DNA from: Gordonia araii NBRC 100433
GTDB taxonomy: Bacteria; Actinomycetota; Actinomycetes; Mycobacteriales; Mycobacteriaceae
Length of the DNA stretch: 43,218 bases
Reading direction: 5' to 3'
Assembly (NCBI RefSeq): GCF_000241265.1
Contig: NZ_BAEE01000051.1
Span: 1-43,218, forward strand
The position numbers were made by a program, and so were the translations under genes. Within the stretch, counting starts at the first letter, position 1. Each line of letters opens with the position of its first letter. Under the pieces are notes generated by a model. It saw nothing but the letters and a program-made list of their open reading frames with translations. It made no database searches and was not told the origin of the DNA. Shown here piece after piece: positions 32,946 through 42,033 of this stretch.

Positions 32946-34586
32946 ATGGCCTATACCATCGCCGACCTGTTCGAGCACGCCGTCGACCTCATGCCCGAAC
33001 GCGTCGCGCTCGAATCGGGCGACCACTCCCGGACCTACGCCGAACTGGAGGAGCGGGCCAACAGACTGGCGCACGCCCTCATCGGGTTCGGGGTGCAGCC
33101 GGGTGACGCGGTAGGCCTGTACAGCCGAAACACCATCGAGGCCGTCGAAGCGATGCTGGCCATCTTCAAGGCCCGCGCTGTCATGGTCAACGTGAACTAC
33201 CGCTACGTCGAGGCCGAACTCGAACACATCTTCACCGACTCGGGCATGAAGGTGCTGATCCACGAGGAGCGCTACACCGAGCGCGTCTGCAACACGTTGC
33301 AGAATTGCGAAACGGCGATCACCGATCGGGTGGTCATCGACGACGAGTCCTCGTCGGGGTCCGGCTCGGCCGACCAGGGCAGCGTCGCCGGCGTCACCGC
33401 CCATCCGCTGGAGGAGTTGCTCGACGGGGCATCGGGGGAGCGAGACTTCTCCGACCGCACCGACGACGACCTGTACATGCTGTACACGGGCGGCACGACC
33501 GGCAAGCCGAAAGGCGTGGTGTGGCGGCAAGAGGATGTGTGGCGGGTCCTCGGCGGCGGCATCGACTGGTACTCCGGCGAGCCGGTGGCCGACGAGTGGC
33601 AGCTCGCCAAGGGCGGTGCGGCCGGTGGCCAGCTCGTTCGCTTCCCGATCCCGCCCTTCATCCACGGCGGCTCGCAGTGGGCCGTCTTCCAATCGCTGTT
33701 CGCGGGCGGAAAGGCCGTCGTCTACCCGGATTTCGACGCCGAGCAGGTCTGGCGCGTCATCGAGCGCCACGGTGTGAACGTCGTCTTCATCACCGGCGAC
33801 GCCATGGGGCGCCCGATGATCGAGGCCTTCGAGTCCGGCGACTACGACACGTCGACGCTGGTCTCGATCGCCTCGTCGGCGGCGCTGTTCTCGCCGACCA
33901 TCAAGGACCGCTACGTCGCGGCCTTCCCCAACGCCATCGTCATCGACGCCATCGGGTCGTCGGAGACCGGGTTCGGCGGCATGAGCGTCGTCGTCAAGGG
34001 GGAGAGCCACGTCGGTGCGCCAAAGGTGAAGGCAGACCCGGAAACCCATGTGCTGCGCGAGGACGGCACGCCGGTCACGCCCGGCGGCGGTGAGGTCGGC
34101 GTGCTGGCCCGCTCCGGGCATGTGCCGCTGCGCTATCACAACGATCCGGAGAAATCGGCGAAGACCTTCGTCACCTACGACGGCGTGCGCTACTCGTTGC
34201 CCGGCGACTTCGCGATGCTGGAGGACGACGGCACCATCACGATGCTCGGTCGCGGATCGGTGTCGATCAACACCGGCGGCGAGAAAGTGTTCCCCGAAGA
34301 GGTCGAGGCGGCGCTCAAGGCGCATCCCGACGTGTTCGACGTTTCCGTCGTCGGGGTTCCCGACGAGCGGTTCGGCCAGCGCGTCGCCGCCGTCGTCGCG
34401 ACGCGTGACGGGGCACGGCCCGCGTTGGCGACCCTGGGCGAGGCGGTCCGCGCCGAGATGGCCGGCTACAAAGTGCCGCGCGCGGTGTGGTTCGTCGACG
34501 AGATCAAACGATCGCCGGCCGGAAAGCCCGACTACCGCTGGGCCGCCTCGGTCACCGAGTCCCGCCCCGCCGACGAAGCCGAATAG
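32946..34586 (+). CDS. fadD19: FadD19, steroid side-chain CoA ligase
   Basis: This 546-aa acyl-CoA synthetase corresponds to Rv3515c (FadD19), which activates C26 steroid acids and is needed in Rhodococcus for C24-branched sterol side chains. Characteristic FadD19 text includes LYTGGTTGKPKGVVWRQEDV, RFPIPPFIHGGSQWAVFQSL, GSSETGFGG, MLGRGSVSINTGGEKVFPEE and VDEIKRSPAGKPDYRWA, whose lysine is catalytic. ATG 32946 was used; an overlapping ATG at 32942 is out of frame. An NMO-like gene follows after 32 bp, probably on the same transcript. Confidence 0.94.
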   Translation: MAYTIADLFEHAVDLMPERVALESGDHSRTYAELEERANRLAHALIGFGVQPGDAVGLYSRNTIEAVEAMLAIFKARAVMVNVNYRYVEAELEHIFTDSGMKVLIHEERYTERVCNTLQNCETAITDRVVIDDESSSGSGSADQGSVAGVTAHPLEELLDGASGERDFSDRTDDDLYMLYTGGTTGKPKGVVWRQEDVWRVLGGGIDWYSGEPVADEWQLAKGGAAGGQLVRFPIPPFIHGGSQWAVFQSLFAGGKAVVYPDFDAEQVWRVIERHGVNVVFITGDAMGRPMIEAFESGDYDTSTLVSIASSAALFSPTIKDRYVAAFPNAIVIDAIGSSETGFGGMSVVVKGESHVGAPKVKADPETHVLREDGTPVTPGGGEVGVLARSGHVPLRYHNDPEKSAKTFVTYDGVRYSLPGDFAMLEDDGTITMLGRGSVSINTGGEKVFPEEVEAALKAHPDVFDVSVVGVPDERFGQRVAAVVATRDGARPALATLGEAVRAEMAGYKVPRAVWFVDEIKRSPAGKPDYRWAASVTESRPADEAE

Positions 34587-34618
34587 GCCCGCCGGTCCCA
34601 ACAACGTCAGGAATATCG

Positions 34619-35746
34619 ATGAAAACCCAGCTCAGCGAACGCTTTGGTATTCAGTACCCGATTTTCGGTTTCACGCCGAGTGAGGATGTCGCGGCGGCCA
34701 TCAGCCGGGCCGGCGGGCTGGGCGTGCTCGGTTGCGTGCGGTTCAACGAGGCCGACGAGCTCGACGCGGTACTCGAGCGGATGCGCGAACTGACCGAGGG
34801 CAAGCCCTTCGGGGTCGACGTCGTGATGCCGGCGAAGATCCCCACCGAGGGGTCGAAGGTCGACTTGGACGCGATGATCCCGCCGGAGCACCGGGCGTTC
34901 GTCGAGCGCGTCCTCGACGACCTGGGGGTACCGCCGTTGCCCGACGGCAGCCGCGTCAACACCGGTGTGCTCGGCTGGCTGCACTCGGTGGCGCGCTCGC
35001 ATGTCGACGTCGCGATGGAGCACGCCCGCAAGTACGGCCAGATCAAGCTGATCGCGAACGCGCTCGGTTCGCCTCCCGACGACGTGATCGCGCTCGCCCA
35101 CGAGAACGGGGTGGCGGTGGCCGCGCTCGCCGGGGCCAAAGAGCATGCGCTGCACCACGTGCAGGCCGGCGTCGACATCGTGATCGCGCAGGGCTACGAG
35201 GGCGGCGGGCACACCGGCGAGGTGACCTCGATGGTGCTGTGGCCGGAGATCGTCGATGCCATGGGCGACACCGCACCGGTCCTCGCCGCAGGCGGCGTGG
35301 GCAGCGGACGGCAGATCGCGGCAGCGATCGCCCTTGGCGCCCAAGGGGTTTGGATGGGCACCTATTGGCTGACAGCTGCCGAGTACAAGCTCGGGGCGAC
35401 CGGCGACGGACCGTCGACGGTGCAGGAGGCGCTGCTCAAGGCGACGTCGCGCGACACGGTCCGCAGGCGCATCTACTCGGGCAAGCCGGCTCGTCTGCTC
35501 AAGACGCGTTGGACCGACGCGTGGGATGCCCCGAACGCGCCGGATCCGCTGCCGATGCCGTTGCAGAACCTTCTCGTCGGCGAGGCGCACGCGCGCATCT
35601 CCTCGTCCGACGATCCCGAGGTCATCGCGATGCCTGCCGGGCAGATCGTCGGCCGGATGAACGCCATCACCCCGGTGGCCGATCTAATCGCCGATCTCGT
35701 CGCGGAGTATGAGGCCGCGGTCGCCCGGATGAACGCCACGCTGTAG
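34619..35746 (+). CDS. NMO-like FMN oxidoreductase
   Basis: This TIM-barrel flavoprotein (375 aa) belongs to the nitronate monooxygenase/enoyl reductase-like family: QYPIFGFTPSEDVAAAISRA, IAQGYEGGGHTGEV near residue 191, and LAAGGVGSGRQIAAAIALGA near residue 222. It is a distant homologue of IpdC and could oxidise or reduce a sterol CoA thioester rather than nitronates. It lies 32 bp downstream of fadD19 on the same strand and is likely KstR-controlled with it. ATG 34619 is supported by CAGGAA upstream and by conserved N-terminal alignment to the family. Confidence 0.82.
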   Translation: MKTQLSERFGIQYPIFGFTPSEDVAAAISRAGGLGVLGCVRFNEADELDAVLERMRELTEGKPFGVDVVMPAKIPTEGSKVDLDAMIPPEHRAFVERVLDDLGVPPLPDGSRVNTGVLGWLHSVARSHVDVAMEHARKYGQIKLIANALGSPPDDVIALAHENGVAVAALAGAKEHALHHVQAGVDIVIAQGYEGGGHTGEVTSMVLWPEIVDAMGDTAPVLAAGGVGSGRQIAAAIALGAQGVWMGTYWLTAAEYKLGATGDGPSTVQEALLKATSRDTVRRRIYSGKPARLLKTRWTDAWDAPNAPDPLPMPLQNLLVGEAHARISSSDDPEVIAMPAGQIVGRMNAITPVADLIADLVAEYEAAVARMNATL

Positions 35747-35843
35747 GCGCAATCTGCCCACCGGTCGTGGTGATGTGGTCGAATTACCCCAGAAGCAGCG
35801 CCGCGGAGACCTCCGCGGGCGCGCACGGCGGAAGGGGAATCCG

Positions 35844-36749
35844 ATGGCATGGTCGATTGACCAGATAGGTGATCAAACCGGACGGACGGTGGTCATCACC
35901 GGCGCGAACGGCGGGTTGGGCGAGGTGGCGACGAGGGCTCTGGCCGAGCGCGGAGCGACGGTCATCATGGCCTGTCGCGATACGGCGAAGGCGGAACTCA
36001 TCGCGGAGGGCATCTCCGGCGACGTCCGGACGAAGCCGCTCGACCTGGCGAATCTGGCCTCGGTCCGCGACTTCGCCGCCCGGATCGGGGACTTCGACGT
36101 CCTCGTCAACAACGCGGGCGTGATGAACCTCCCGCTGCGGCGCACGGCCGACGGTTTCGAGATGCAGTTCGGCATCAACCATCTCGGCCACTTCGCGTTG
36201 ACCGGGCTGCTCCTCAACCAGATCGGCGACCGGGTGGTGACCGTCGCCAGCATCGCGCATCGCCAGACGCCGAAGCTGTGGATCGACGACCTCAACTACG
36301 AGAATCGTCGGTACCAGCGAAATCTCGCCTATGCGCAGTCGAAACTCGCGAACCTGATGTTCGCCCGTGAACTGCAGCGCCGCCTCGACGAGGCCGGTTC
36401 GCCGCTGCGGTCCTACGCGGTACACCCGGGGGTGTCGGGGACGGATCTGTTCACCCACACCGAAACGCCGGTCGACCTGGTCGGCAAGGGCTTCGCCGCG
36501 GTGTGGGGCCACGCGCCGAAGAAGGCCGCGGAGTCGATCCTCTTCGGGGCGACCGAGCCCGACGCCGATCCGCACAAGTACTGGGGACCGACCGGCGGGA
36601 TCGGCCAGTCCCGCGGACCGGTGCGTTCGGCCCCGTCGTCGAAGCTCTCGCAGAACCGAGAGCTGTGGCGACAGCTCTGGGAGGAATCGGAGCGCATGAC
36701 CGGCGTTACCTACCGGCTGCCCCGCGCGGTCGACGACGCCGCGCGCTGA
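35844..36749 (+). CDS. SDR family protein, retinol-dehydrogenase-like
   Basis: This 301-aa short-chain dehydrogenase is of the RDH/WW-oxidoreductase-like branch. The motifs are VVITGANGGLGEVATRALAE near residue 16, NNAGVMNLPLRRTADGFEMQ near residue 90, and the catalytic Ser in VASIAHR with YAQSKLAN near residue 170. GAAGGGGA precedes ATG 35844. No sterol function is proven; it may reduce a keto or aldehyde group. It is followed after 9 bp by a crotonase, probably co-transcribed. Confidence 0.84.
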   Translation: MAWSIDQIGDQTGRTVVITGANGGLGEVATRALAERGATVIMACRDTAKAELIAEGISGDVRTKPLDLANLASVRDFAARIGDFDVLVNNAGVMNLPLRRTADGFEMQFGINHLGHFALTGLLLNQIGDRVVTVASIAHRQTPKLWIDDLNYENRRYQRNLAYAQSKLANLMFARELQRRLDEAGSPLRSYAVHPGVSGTDLFTHTETPVDLVGKGFAAVWGHAPKKAAESILFGATEPDADPHKYWGPTGGIGQSRGPVRSAPSSKLSQNRELWRQLWEESERMTGVTYRLPRAVDDAAR

Positions 36750-36758
36750 GGTCGTCCG

Positions 36759-37535
36759 ATGAGTACGCCGCTCGACGTCGCGACGGCCGGCCACATCCAG
36801 ATCTGGACGATCAATCAGCCCGAGGTCGGCAACGCGATCACCGGTCTCGACGTGATCGAAGCGATCGAGAACGCGGTCGACGAGGCCAACGCCGACACCG
36901 CGATCCGCGCGATCATCCTCACCGGGGCGGGCAAGATTTTCTCCGCGGGCGGCAACGTCAAGGAGATGGCCGACGGCCGGGGCATGTTCGGCGTCGACGA
37001 GCGGGCGAAGCGGCGCGCGTACGTCACCGGGATTCAGCGGATCCCGCGCGCGCTGCAACGCCTTGAGGTCCCGATCATCGCGGCGGTCAACGGCGCAGCC
37101 ATCGGGGCCGGCCTCGACCTGGCGATGATGTGCGACATCCGCATCGCCTCCGACCGCGCGTCCTTCGCCGAGAGTTTCGTGTCGATCGGGCTTATCCCGG
37201 GCGACGGCGGGACGTGGTTCCTGCCGCGCGCGATCGGATGGGAGCGGGCGGCGGAGATGACCTTCACCGGCGACCGGATCGACGCCGCGACCGCCTTGGA
37301 CTGGGGACTGGTCAGCCGCGTCGTACCGCACGAGAATCTGATCGCCGAATCCGATCAGCTCGCCGAACGGATCGCGAAGAACCCGGGCGAGGCGCTCCGC
37401 ATGGCCAAGCGGTTGCTGCAGGAGTCGCAGGCCGGCTCGCTGGAATCCGTGCTCGGCATGGCCGCCGCGATGCAACCGCTCGCGCATCTGGATCCCGAGC
37501 ACGAGGCGCGCATCGCCAAGTGGCGGACCGAGTAG
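36759..37535 (+). CDS. Crotonase-family enoyl-CoA hydratase/isomerase
   Basis: This 258-aa crotonase has the oxyanion-hole segments GKIFSAGGNVKEM near residue 65 and NGAAIGAGLDLAMMCDIRIA near residue 111. In the second active-site region (ESFVSIGLIPGDGG) the usual hydratase Glu is replaced by Phe, and Asp residues occur in GLDL and PGDGG, as in dienoyl-CoA isomerase-type members. So isomerase activity, or another crotonase reaction, is as likely as hydration. It sits directly after the SDR. A 21-bp repeat array begins 5 bp past its stop. Confidence 0.82.
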   Translation: MSTPLDVATAGHIQIWTINQPEVGNAITGLDVIEAIENAVDEANADTAIRAIILTGAGKIFSAGGNVKEMADGRGMFGVDERAKRRAYVTGIQRIPRALQRLEVPIIAAVNGAAIGAGLDLAMMCDIRIASDRASFAESFVSIGLIPGDGGTWFLPRAIGWERAAEMTFTGDRIDAATALDWGLVSRVVPHENLIAESDQLAERIAKNPGEALRMAKRLLQESQAGSLESVLGMAAAMQPLAHLDPEHEARIAKWRTE

Positions 37536-37539
37536 TCAT

Positions 37540-37664
37540 GGGCACGGTCGGCGAGATTCTGGGCACGGTCGGCGGGAATGTGGGCACGGTCGGCGGAAAA
37601 CTGGGCACGGTCGGCGGAAAACTGGGCACGGTCGGCGGGAATGTGGGCACGGTCGCGGGAGTCG
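37540..37664. repeat. 21-bp tandem repeat, six units
   Basis: Units beginning GGGCACGGTCGGCGGAAAAC occur at 37540, 37561, 37582, 37603, 37624 and (partial) 37645. The third and fourth are identical, and so are the second and fifth. The array fills the gap between the convergent crotonase and ABC genes. Rotated, the unit reads GGCGGAAAACTGGGCACGGT and matches the inverse of the array at 31600. Confidence 0.85.
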
Positions 37665-39398
37665 TTATTGCTCGTCGGCCGTAGCGGGTGAGACCACGCG
37701 GCCGTTCTCAAGGAGGACTGTGCGATCCAGGGCGGCGACGGTCGAGCCCCGATGCGAGACGACCAGCACGGTGACGTCGCGGAACTGATCGGCGATCAGC
37801 GATTCGACCTCGGCCGCGGACAACGGATCCATCCCGGCCGTCGGCTCGTCCAGGAGCACGAGACCCGGCGTGCCGGCCAGCGCGCGGGCTATCCCCACCA
37901 GGCGCCGAGCGTTGCCCGGGAGTTCGTGCCCGTCGGCCGAGACGACGGTCTCGTAGCCGTCGGGCAGCGCCGCGACGTACCGGTCGAGGCCGCACCGGCC
38001 ACCGGCTTCGCGGACGCGTTCGGCCGTGATCGCCGAACGCATACAGCGAATGTTCTCGGCGATCGTTCCGGTGAAGATCCACGGTTCCTGAGGTACCACT
38101 GCCACCTGCTCGACCAGCTGCTCGCGCGGCATCTCGTCGAGGTTCTGCCCGGACAGACGGATCACGCCGCCGGTGGGCCGGAGCAGCCTCTGCAGCAGGT
38201 TGATCAGGGTGCTCTTGCCCGCTCCGGAGGGACCGGTGAGCGCGGTGTGCGAGCCGGCCGGCAGCACGAGCGAGAAGCCGTCCAGCACGGGCACACCGTC
38301 GTAGCCGAAGGAGACGTCCTCGAAGGAGACCGTCAGCGGACCTGCCTGCTCGGCAACCGCCGGGTCGCCGGTATCCGCCGCGGGGTCGTCGCCGCAGCGG
38401 AGCACCTCGAGGACCCGGCGTGCCGAGGTCATCGCCTGCTGCAGCGAGTAAAGCAGGGCGGTTAGGGTGCCGACCGGCCCGGTGGCCTGGCGGAAGTACT
38501 GGATGGACGCCTGCACTTCGCCGACGGTCAGCGACCCGGATGCGATCCGGAAGGCGCCGAGCACGACGATGACGACGAAACCGATGCTGTCGAGGACGGC
38601 TGCCGCGGGCCCGACCGCGCCGGAGAGGCGTGCGGCGTGGAAAGCGTTCGCCGAAAGGCGCTCGTCGACGTCGGTCAGCTGTGCGTTCAGCCCGGCCGCG
38701 TTGCGGCCGATCCGGTAGGAGTCCCGGCCGCGGTACGCGTCCAGGACGACGCCGGTCAGGTTCCCGTACTCCTGCATCTGGCGCTCGAAGTGAGGGCGGG
38801 CGCGCCGGGCCAATACCTGGCCGACGAAAGCCGTCGCGGCGAGCGTGGCGATCGCGATGATAGGGAACCACGGATCGAGCCACAGCATCACGGCGAGCGA
38901 CCCGACTATCGACACGACGGCGGTCGCGGCCGACGACAGCGATTGCGTCGCCGTCCGGGTGAGGTTGTCCAGGTCGGTGACGCACCGGGAGAGCAGATCT
39001 CCCGGCGGTGTCCGGTCGAGGCTCGCCGGGCTCCGGTTGAAGATGTCCACGAGTCTGGCCCGAACCGCGCGGTTCCAGTCTTCGATGAGCCGGAAGAGAA
39101 TGCGGTCGCGGGTGAAGTTGACGAGGGCGGCGACCAGGGCGATCCCGACGACGGCGCCCAAGACGGTGGCGAGGGGGCCGATGAGAGGGTCGTTCCCGGC
39201 TGAGCCGGGAAGGCTGCGGATCACGATGTCGGTCGCCGCTCCGAGCAGATACGGCGTCGCGACGGCCGGCCCGACGAGGCTGACGGACAGCACGAGCACT
39301 ATCGCGACGCGTCCCCGGATCCCGGCGACGTCGGCGCGCGTCAGGCCGATCAGCGCCCGGACGGTGTGCCTGGTCCCCTTCTCCGATGACCCGTTCAT
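37665..39398 (-). CDS. ABC exporter half-transporter with degenerate signature motif
   Basis: This fused permease-ATPase (577 aa) has a type IV six-helix exporter domain over residues about 1-320 and an ATPase at about 340-577. Walker A GPSGAGKST, Q-loop PQEPWIFTG, Walker B LVLLDEP and the H-loop VSHRGST are intact. The signature is degenerate: ELPGNARRL where LSGGQ is expected. It therefore needs a partner with an intact signature, which the upstream gene supplies. The ATG overlaps the stop of that gene (ATGA). It is the last gene of the right-end operon. Confidence 0.88.
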   Translation of the reverse strand: MNGSSEKGTRHTVRALIGLTRADVAGIRGRVAIVLVLSVSLVGPAVATPYLLGAATDIVIRSLPGSAGNDPLIGPLATVLGAVVGIALVAALVNFTRDRILFRLIEDWNRAVRARLVDIFNRSPASLDRTPPGDLLSRCVTDLDNLTRTATQSLSSAATAVVSIVGSLAVMLWLDPWFPIIAIATLAATAFVGQVLARRARPHFERQMQEYGNLTGVVLDAYRGRDSYRIGRNAAGLNAQLTDVDERLSANAFHAARLSGAVGPAAAVLDSIGFVVIVVLGAFRIASGSLTVGEVQASIQYFRQATGPVGTLTALLYSLQQAMTSARRVLEVLRCGDDPAADTGDPAVAEQAGPLTVSFEDVSFGYDGVPVLDGFSLVLPAGSHTALTGPSGAGKSTLINLLQRLLRPTGGVIRLSGQNLDEMPREQLVEQVAVVPQEPWIFTGTIAENIRCMRSAITAERVREAGGRCGLDRYVAALPDGYETVVSADGHELPGNARRLVGIARALAGTPGLVLLDEPTAGMDPLSAAEVESLIADQFRDVTVLVVSHRGSTVAALDRTVLLENGRVVSPATADEQ

Positions 39399-41125
39399 GA
39401 CTGTGATTCCCTCGCGCCGACGAGAAGCCGGTAGTCGTCATGGCGGTCCAGCAGGTCCCGGTGCGGCGCAACGTCGATCACCGATCCCCGCTCCAGGAAC
39501 ACGACCGAATCGCACCGCGCGAGGATCTCCGCGTCTGTCGTCGCGACGAGGACCGTGCCGTGTTCGCCGTCGAACAGGTCGTCCGCGATCCTCGTGCGCG
39601 TGGCCGGATCGACGGCTGAAACCGGCTCGTCCAGCACGACCAGACCCCGGGACTGGTGCAGCGCGGCGGCCAGCGCGAGGCGCTGCCGTTCGCCGCCGGA
39701 GAATTCCGCGCCGCCCCCGGTGACGGGAGCGTCGAGACCGCGCTGGTCGACCAGGTGGTCGATCGCGGCGATGCGCAGGGCCTGGCCGGGTTCCGCGATC
39801 GCGTCGCCGGGGCACAGGTTGGTCCGGATCGTCCCCGTCGTCAGGTACGGGTCCTGCCCCTGATACCCGCAGATCGTCAACGGCCTGGCGACCTCGCCCG
39901 TCGATGCCGCCGTCGCGGTCACCCGGCCGCCGTGCGGCGAGACCAGGCCGGCGATCGTTCGGGCCAGCAGCGATTTCCCGGCGCCCATCGGCCCGGTTAT
40001 TCCGACGCGGCTGCCTGCGGGAATCTCGAGCGCGGGGATGTCGAGTGCCAGACGTCCGGTCGCCGGATCGACGACGGTCACCTTCTCCAGCGTCAACGCG
40101 TGGCCGCGATTCTCGGTCGACGGTGTCTCCCCGGGGGGCTCGTCGTCACCGTCGCCGACTACCCCGTGCACCCGATCGACGCTGGCCAGGTAGATCGGGA
40201 GCGACATGATGCTCGCGAGAAGCGCGGAGAGGCCGAAGAGGACCTGGAGGAAGATGGTGATCGACGCCGACAGGTGGCCGACCTGCATGCTGCCGGTGTG
40301 TACGGCGGTCGCACCGGCGGCGATGACGGCGACCGCGCCGGCGGCGGTGATGACCGTCGATGTCGGCACGACCAGCGCCAGGACCCTGCCCAGCCCGAGC
40401 TCCTCGTCGCGCAGCCGCTTGTTGAGGGAGGTGAAGGGATCGACGACCGGGCCGAACCGCGGCAACACGCGCAGCGTGCGGCTACCCCGGATCCGGTCGG
40501 AGAAGGCGGTGTTCACCCGATCGGAGACACCCAGGATGGTTCTCATCCGGGGCGCCATCCGACGCGCGAAGTGGTAGCCGGCGATGGCGAACGCCACCGC
40601 GAAGGCGCCGGCCAGGGGCGCGGCTTTCGGGGCGATGAGGAACAGGGTCACCAGCCCGAAGACGCTGAGAGCGGCCGAGGCGTACCAGGAACTGAGCGCT
40701 GTGGAGACGAGCGCCTGGATCTGCATCACGTCGCGCGAGGCACGCGTCACCATTCCACCGGCTTCGAGTTCGGCATGGTTCTCGCCGGCGACGATCCCGT
40801 CGACGAGTCTGCGGCGCAGGGTCGTGCCGACGGCGATGGTCGCCAGCGCGACCAGCCGGACTGCGCCGTAGGCGACGACCGCCTGGGCGACGACGGCGAG
40901 CAGCATCCAGAGACCGATGGTCAACGTGTGCGACGCGTCCCCGACGAGCAGACCCCCGTCGATCAGCCGGCCGTAGAGGACGGGGAGCAGTAGTTCGAAC
41001 GCGATGGCGGCCGACTGAAGCGCGACGGTCGCCGCGATCAACAGCACCAGGCGGCGGTCGAGGCACAGGCGGACGAGCGCGAGAAGACGACGGTTCCCCC
41101 CGGCGCGCTCAGTCGGACGGCTCAC
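39395..41125 (-). CDS. ABC exporter half-transporter lacking the H-loop histidine
   Basis: This 576-aa permease-ATPase fusion starts with a GTG at 41125 that overlaps the M23 stop (GTGA) and gives the same length as its partner. The exporter domain covers about residues 1-320; the ATPase has Walker A GPMGAGKS, an intact signature FSGGERQRLALAAAL and Walker B LVVLDEPVSAVD. The H-loop reads VLVATTDAEIL with Thr instead of His. Together with its neighbour it should form a heterodimer with one consensus and one degenerate ATP site. Substrate unknown; M23 and hydrolase neighbours suggest an envelope or peptide substrate. Confidence 0.88.
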   Translation of the reverse strand: MSRPTERAGGNRRLLALVRLCLDRRLVLLIAATVALQSAAIAFELLLPVLYGRLIDGGLLVGDASHTLTIGLWMLLAVVAQAVVAYGAVRLVALATIAVGTTLRRRLVDGIVAGENHAELEAGGMVTRASRDVMQIQALVSTALSSWYASAALSVFGLVTLFLIAPKAAPLAGAFAVAFAIAGYHFARRMAPRMRTILGVSDRVNTAFSDRIRGSRTLRVLPRFGPVVDPFTSLNKRLRDEELGLGRVLALVVPTSTVITAAGAVAVIAAGATAVHTGSMQVGHLSASITIFLQVLFGLSALLASIMSLPIYLASVDRVHGVVGDGDDEPPGETPSTENRGHALTLEKVTVVDPATGRLALDIPALEIPAGSRVGITGPMGAGKSLLARTIAGLVSPHGGRVTATAASTGEVARPLTICGYQGQDPYLTTGTIRTNLCPGDAIAEPGQALRIAAIDHLVDQRGLDAPVTGGGAEFSGGERQRLALAAALHQSRGLVVLDEPVSAVDPATRTRIADDLFDGEHGTVLVATTDAEILARCDSVVFLERGSVIDVAPHRDLLDRHDDYRLLVGARESQS

Positions 41126-42033
41126 CGCCGGTGCAGCCTCGCACCGCGGAACATCTTCTGCCCGTCGACGGTGAACGGCACGCCCGTGCCGTCGACCTCG
41201 CAATGCAGGTGCACGTGCGGCTCGGTGGTCCGGCCGGAGTTGCCGCAGCGGCCGATCAGCTGACCGGCGACGACACGATCGCCGACCTGGACGGCGACCG
41301 AGTCGCGTTGCAGGTGAGCCAGCAGCACGGTGACGTCGTCACCCGTTCGGATCGACACGAAGTTGCCGCGGGCGTCGGAGAAGGCCGGGGGCGCGTCCAG
41401 GTCGAGATTGTCCGGTCGCCCGTCGCCGCACTCGACGACGACCCCGTCGCACGGGGCGTGCACATCCATCCCGTAGATCACGCACTGCTGCGCTTCCGTC
41501 GCCACGATCCGCGACGCGCGCCGTCCACCGGGACCGAGCGCCAGCAGGTCGGCCGCCCAGCGCTGCTCGGCCGAGGGCTTGTGATGGTTGCCGAACCGTC
41601 CGCCCTGGACCACGATCAGTTCTGCCGCGACCGGGGAGCGCAGGTCCAGCTGGGCTTTCCCGGACGAGCGGAACAGCAGCCAGGCGGTGCTAACGAGCGC
41701 GGAGCAGAAGACGGTGACCGCGACGGGTCCGGCTAGGTCGCCGATGTGCTCGACCGACCGGAACCGGATGGCCGACGCCAGCAGGGCGACGATGACGGCG
41801 CACCGCAGGGCGATGACGACGCGCGTTCCGAAGAGCCACCCGGGCGGCGACGAGAGGACGGCGAGGAACAGGATGCCGGCGACACCCACCGCCGTCACGC
41901 TGAACCATGCGGCGAAATCGGCCGCCGTCCAGGCCCGATAGATCCAGAACGCCGAGAGGATGGCCCACGATCCGGCGTTCAGCGCGACGATCGTGCGCGG
42001 TCGGGGAAACTCACCTACGAGCTTGCTGATCAT
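41122..42033 (-). CDS. Membrane-embedded M23 (LytM-type) metallopeptidase
   Basis: This 303-aa protein has four membrane segments in its first half (about 14-34, 41-60, 68-90, 103-121) and an M23 domain in the second. Zinc-site motifs are visible: NHHKPSAEQRWAADL (His about 150, Asp162), VLLAHL (His240), and PHVHLH (His273xHis275). VHAPCDGVVV is the usual core strand. M23 enzymes cut peptidoglycan cross-bridges or glycine-rich peptides outside the membrane. ATG 42033 overlaps the upstream stop (ATGA). The unusual multi-pass N-terminus and the ABC pair behind it suggest processing of an exported molecule. Confidence 0.83.
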   Translation of the reverse strand: MISKLVGEFPRPRTIVALNAGSWAILSAFWIYRAWTAADFAAWFSVTAVGVAGILFLAVLSSPPGWLFGTRVVIALRCAVIVALLASAIRFRSVEHIGDLAGPVAVTVFCSALVSTAWLLFRSSGKAQLDLRSPVAAELIVVQGGRFGNHHKPSAEQRWAADLLALGPGGRRASRIVATEAQQCVIYGMDVHAPCDGVVVECGDGRPDNLDLDAPPAFSDARGNFVSIRTGDDVTVLLAHLQRDSVAVQVGDRVVAGQLIGRCGNSGRTTEPHVHLHCEVDGTGVPFTVDGQKMFRGARLHRR

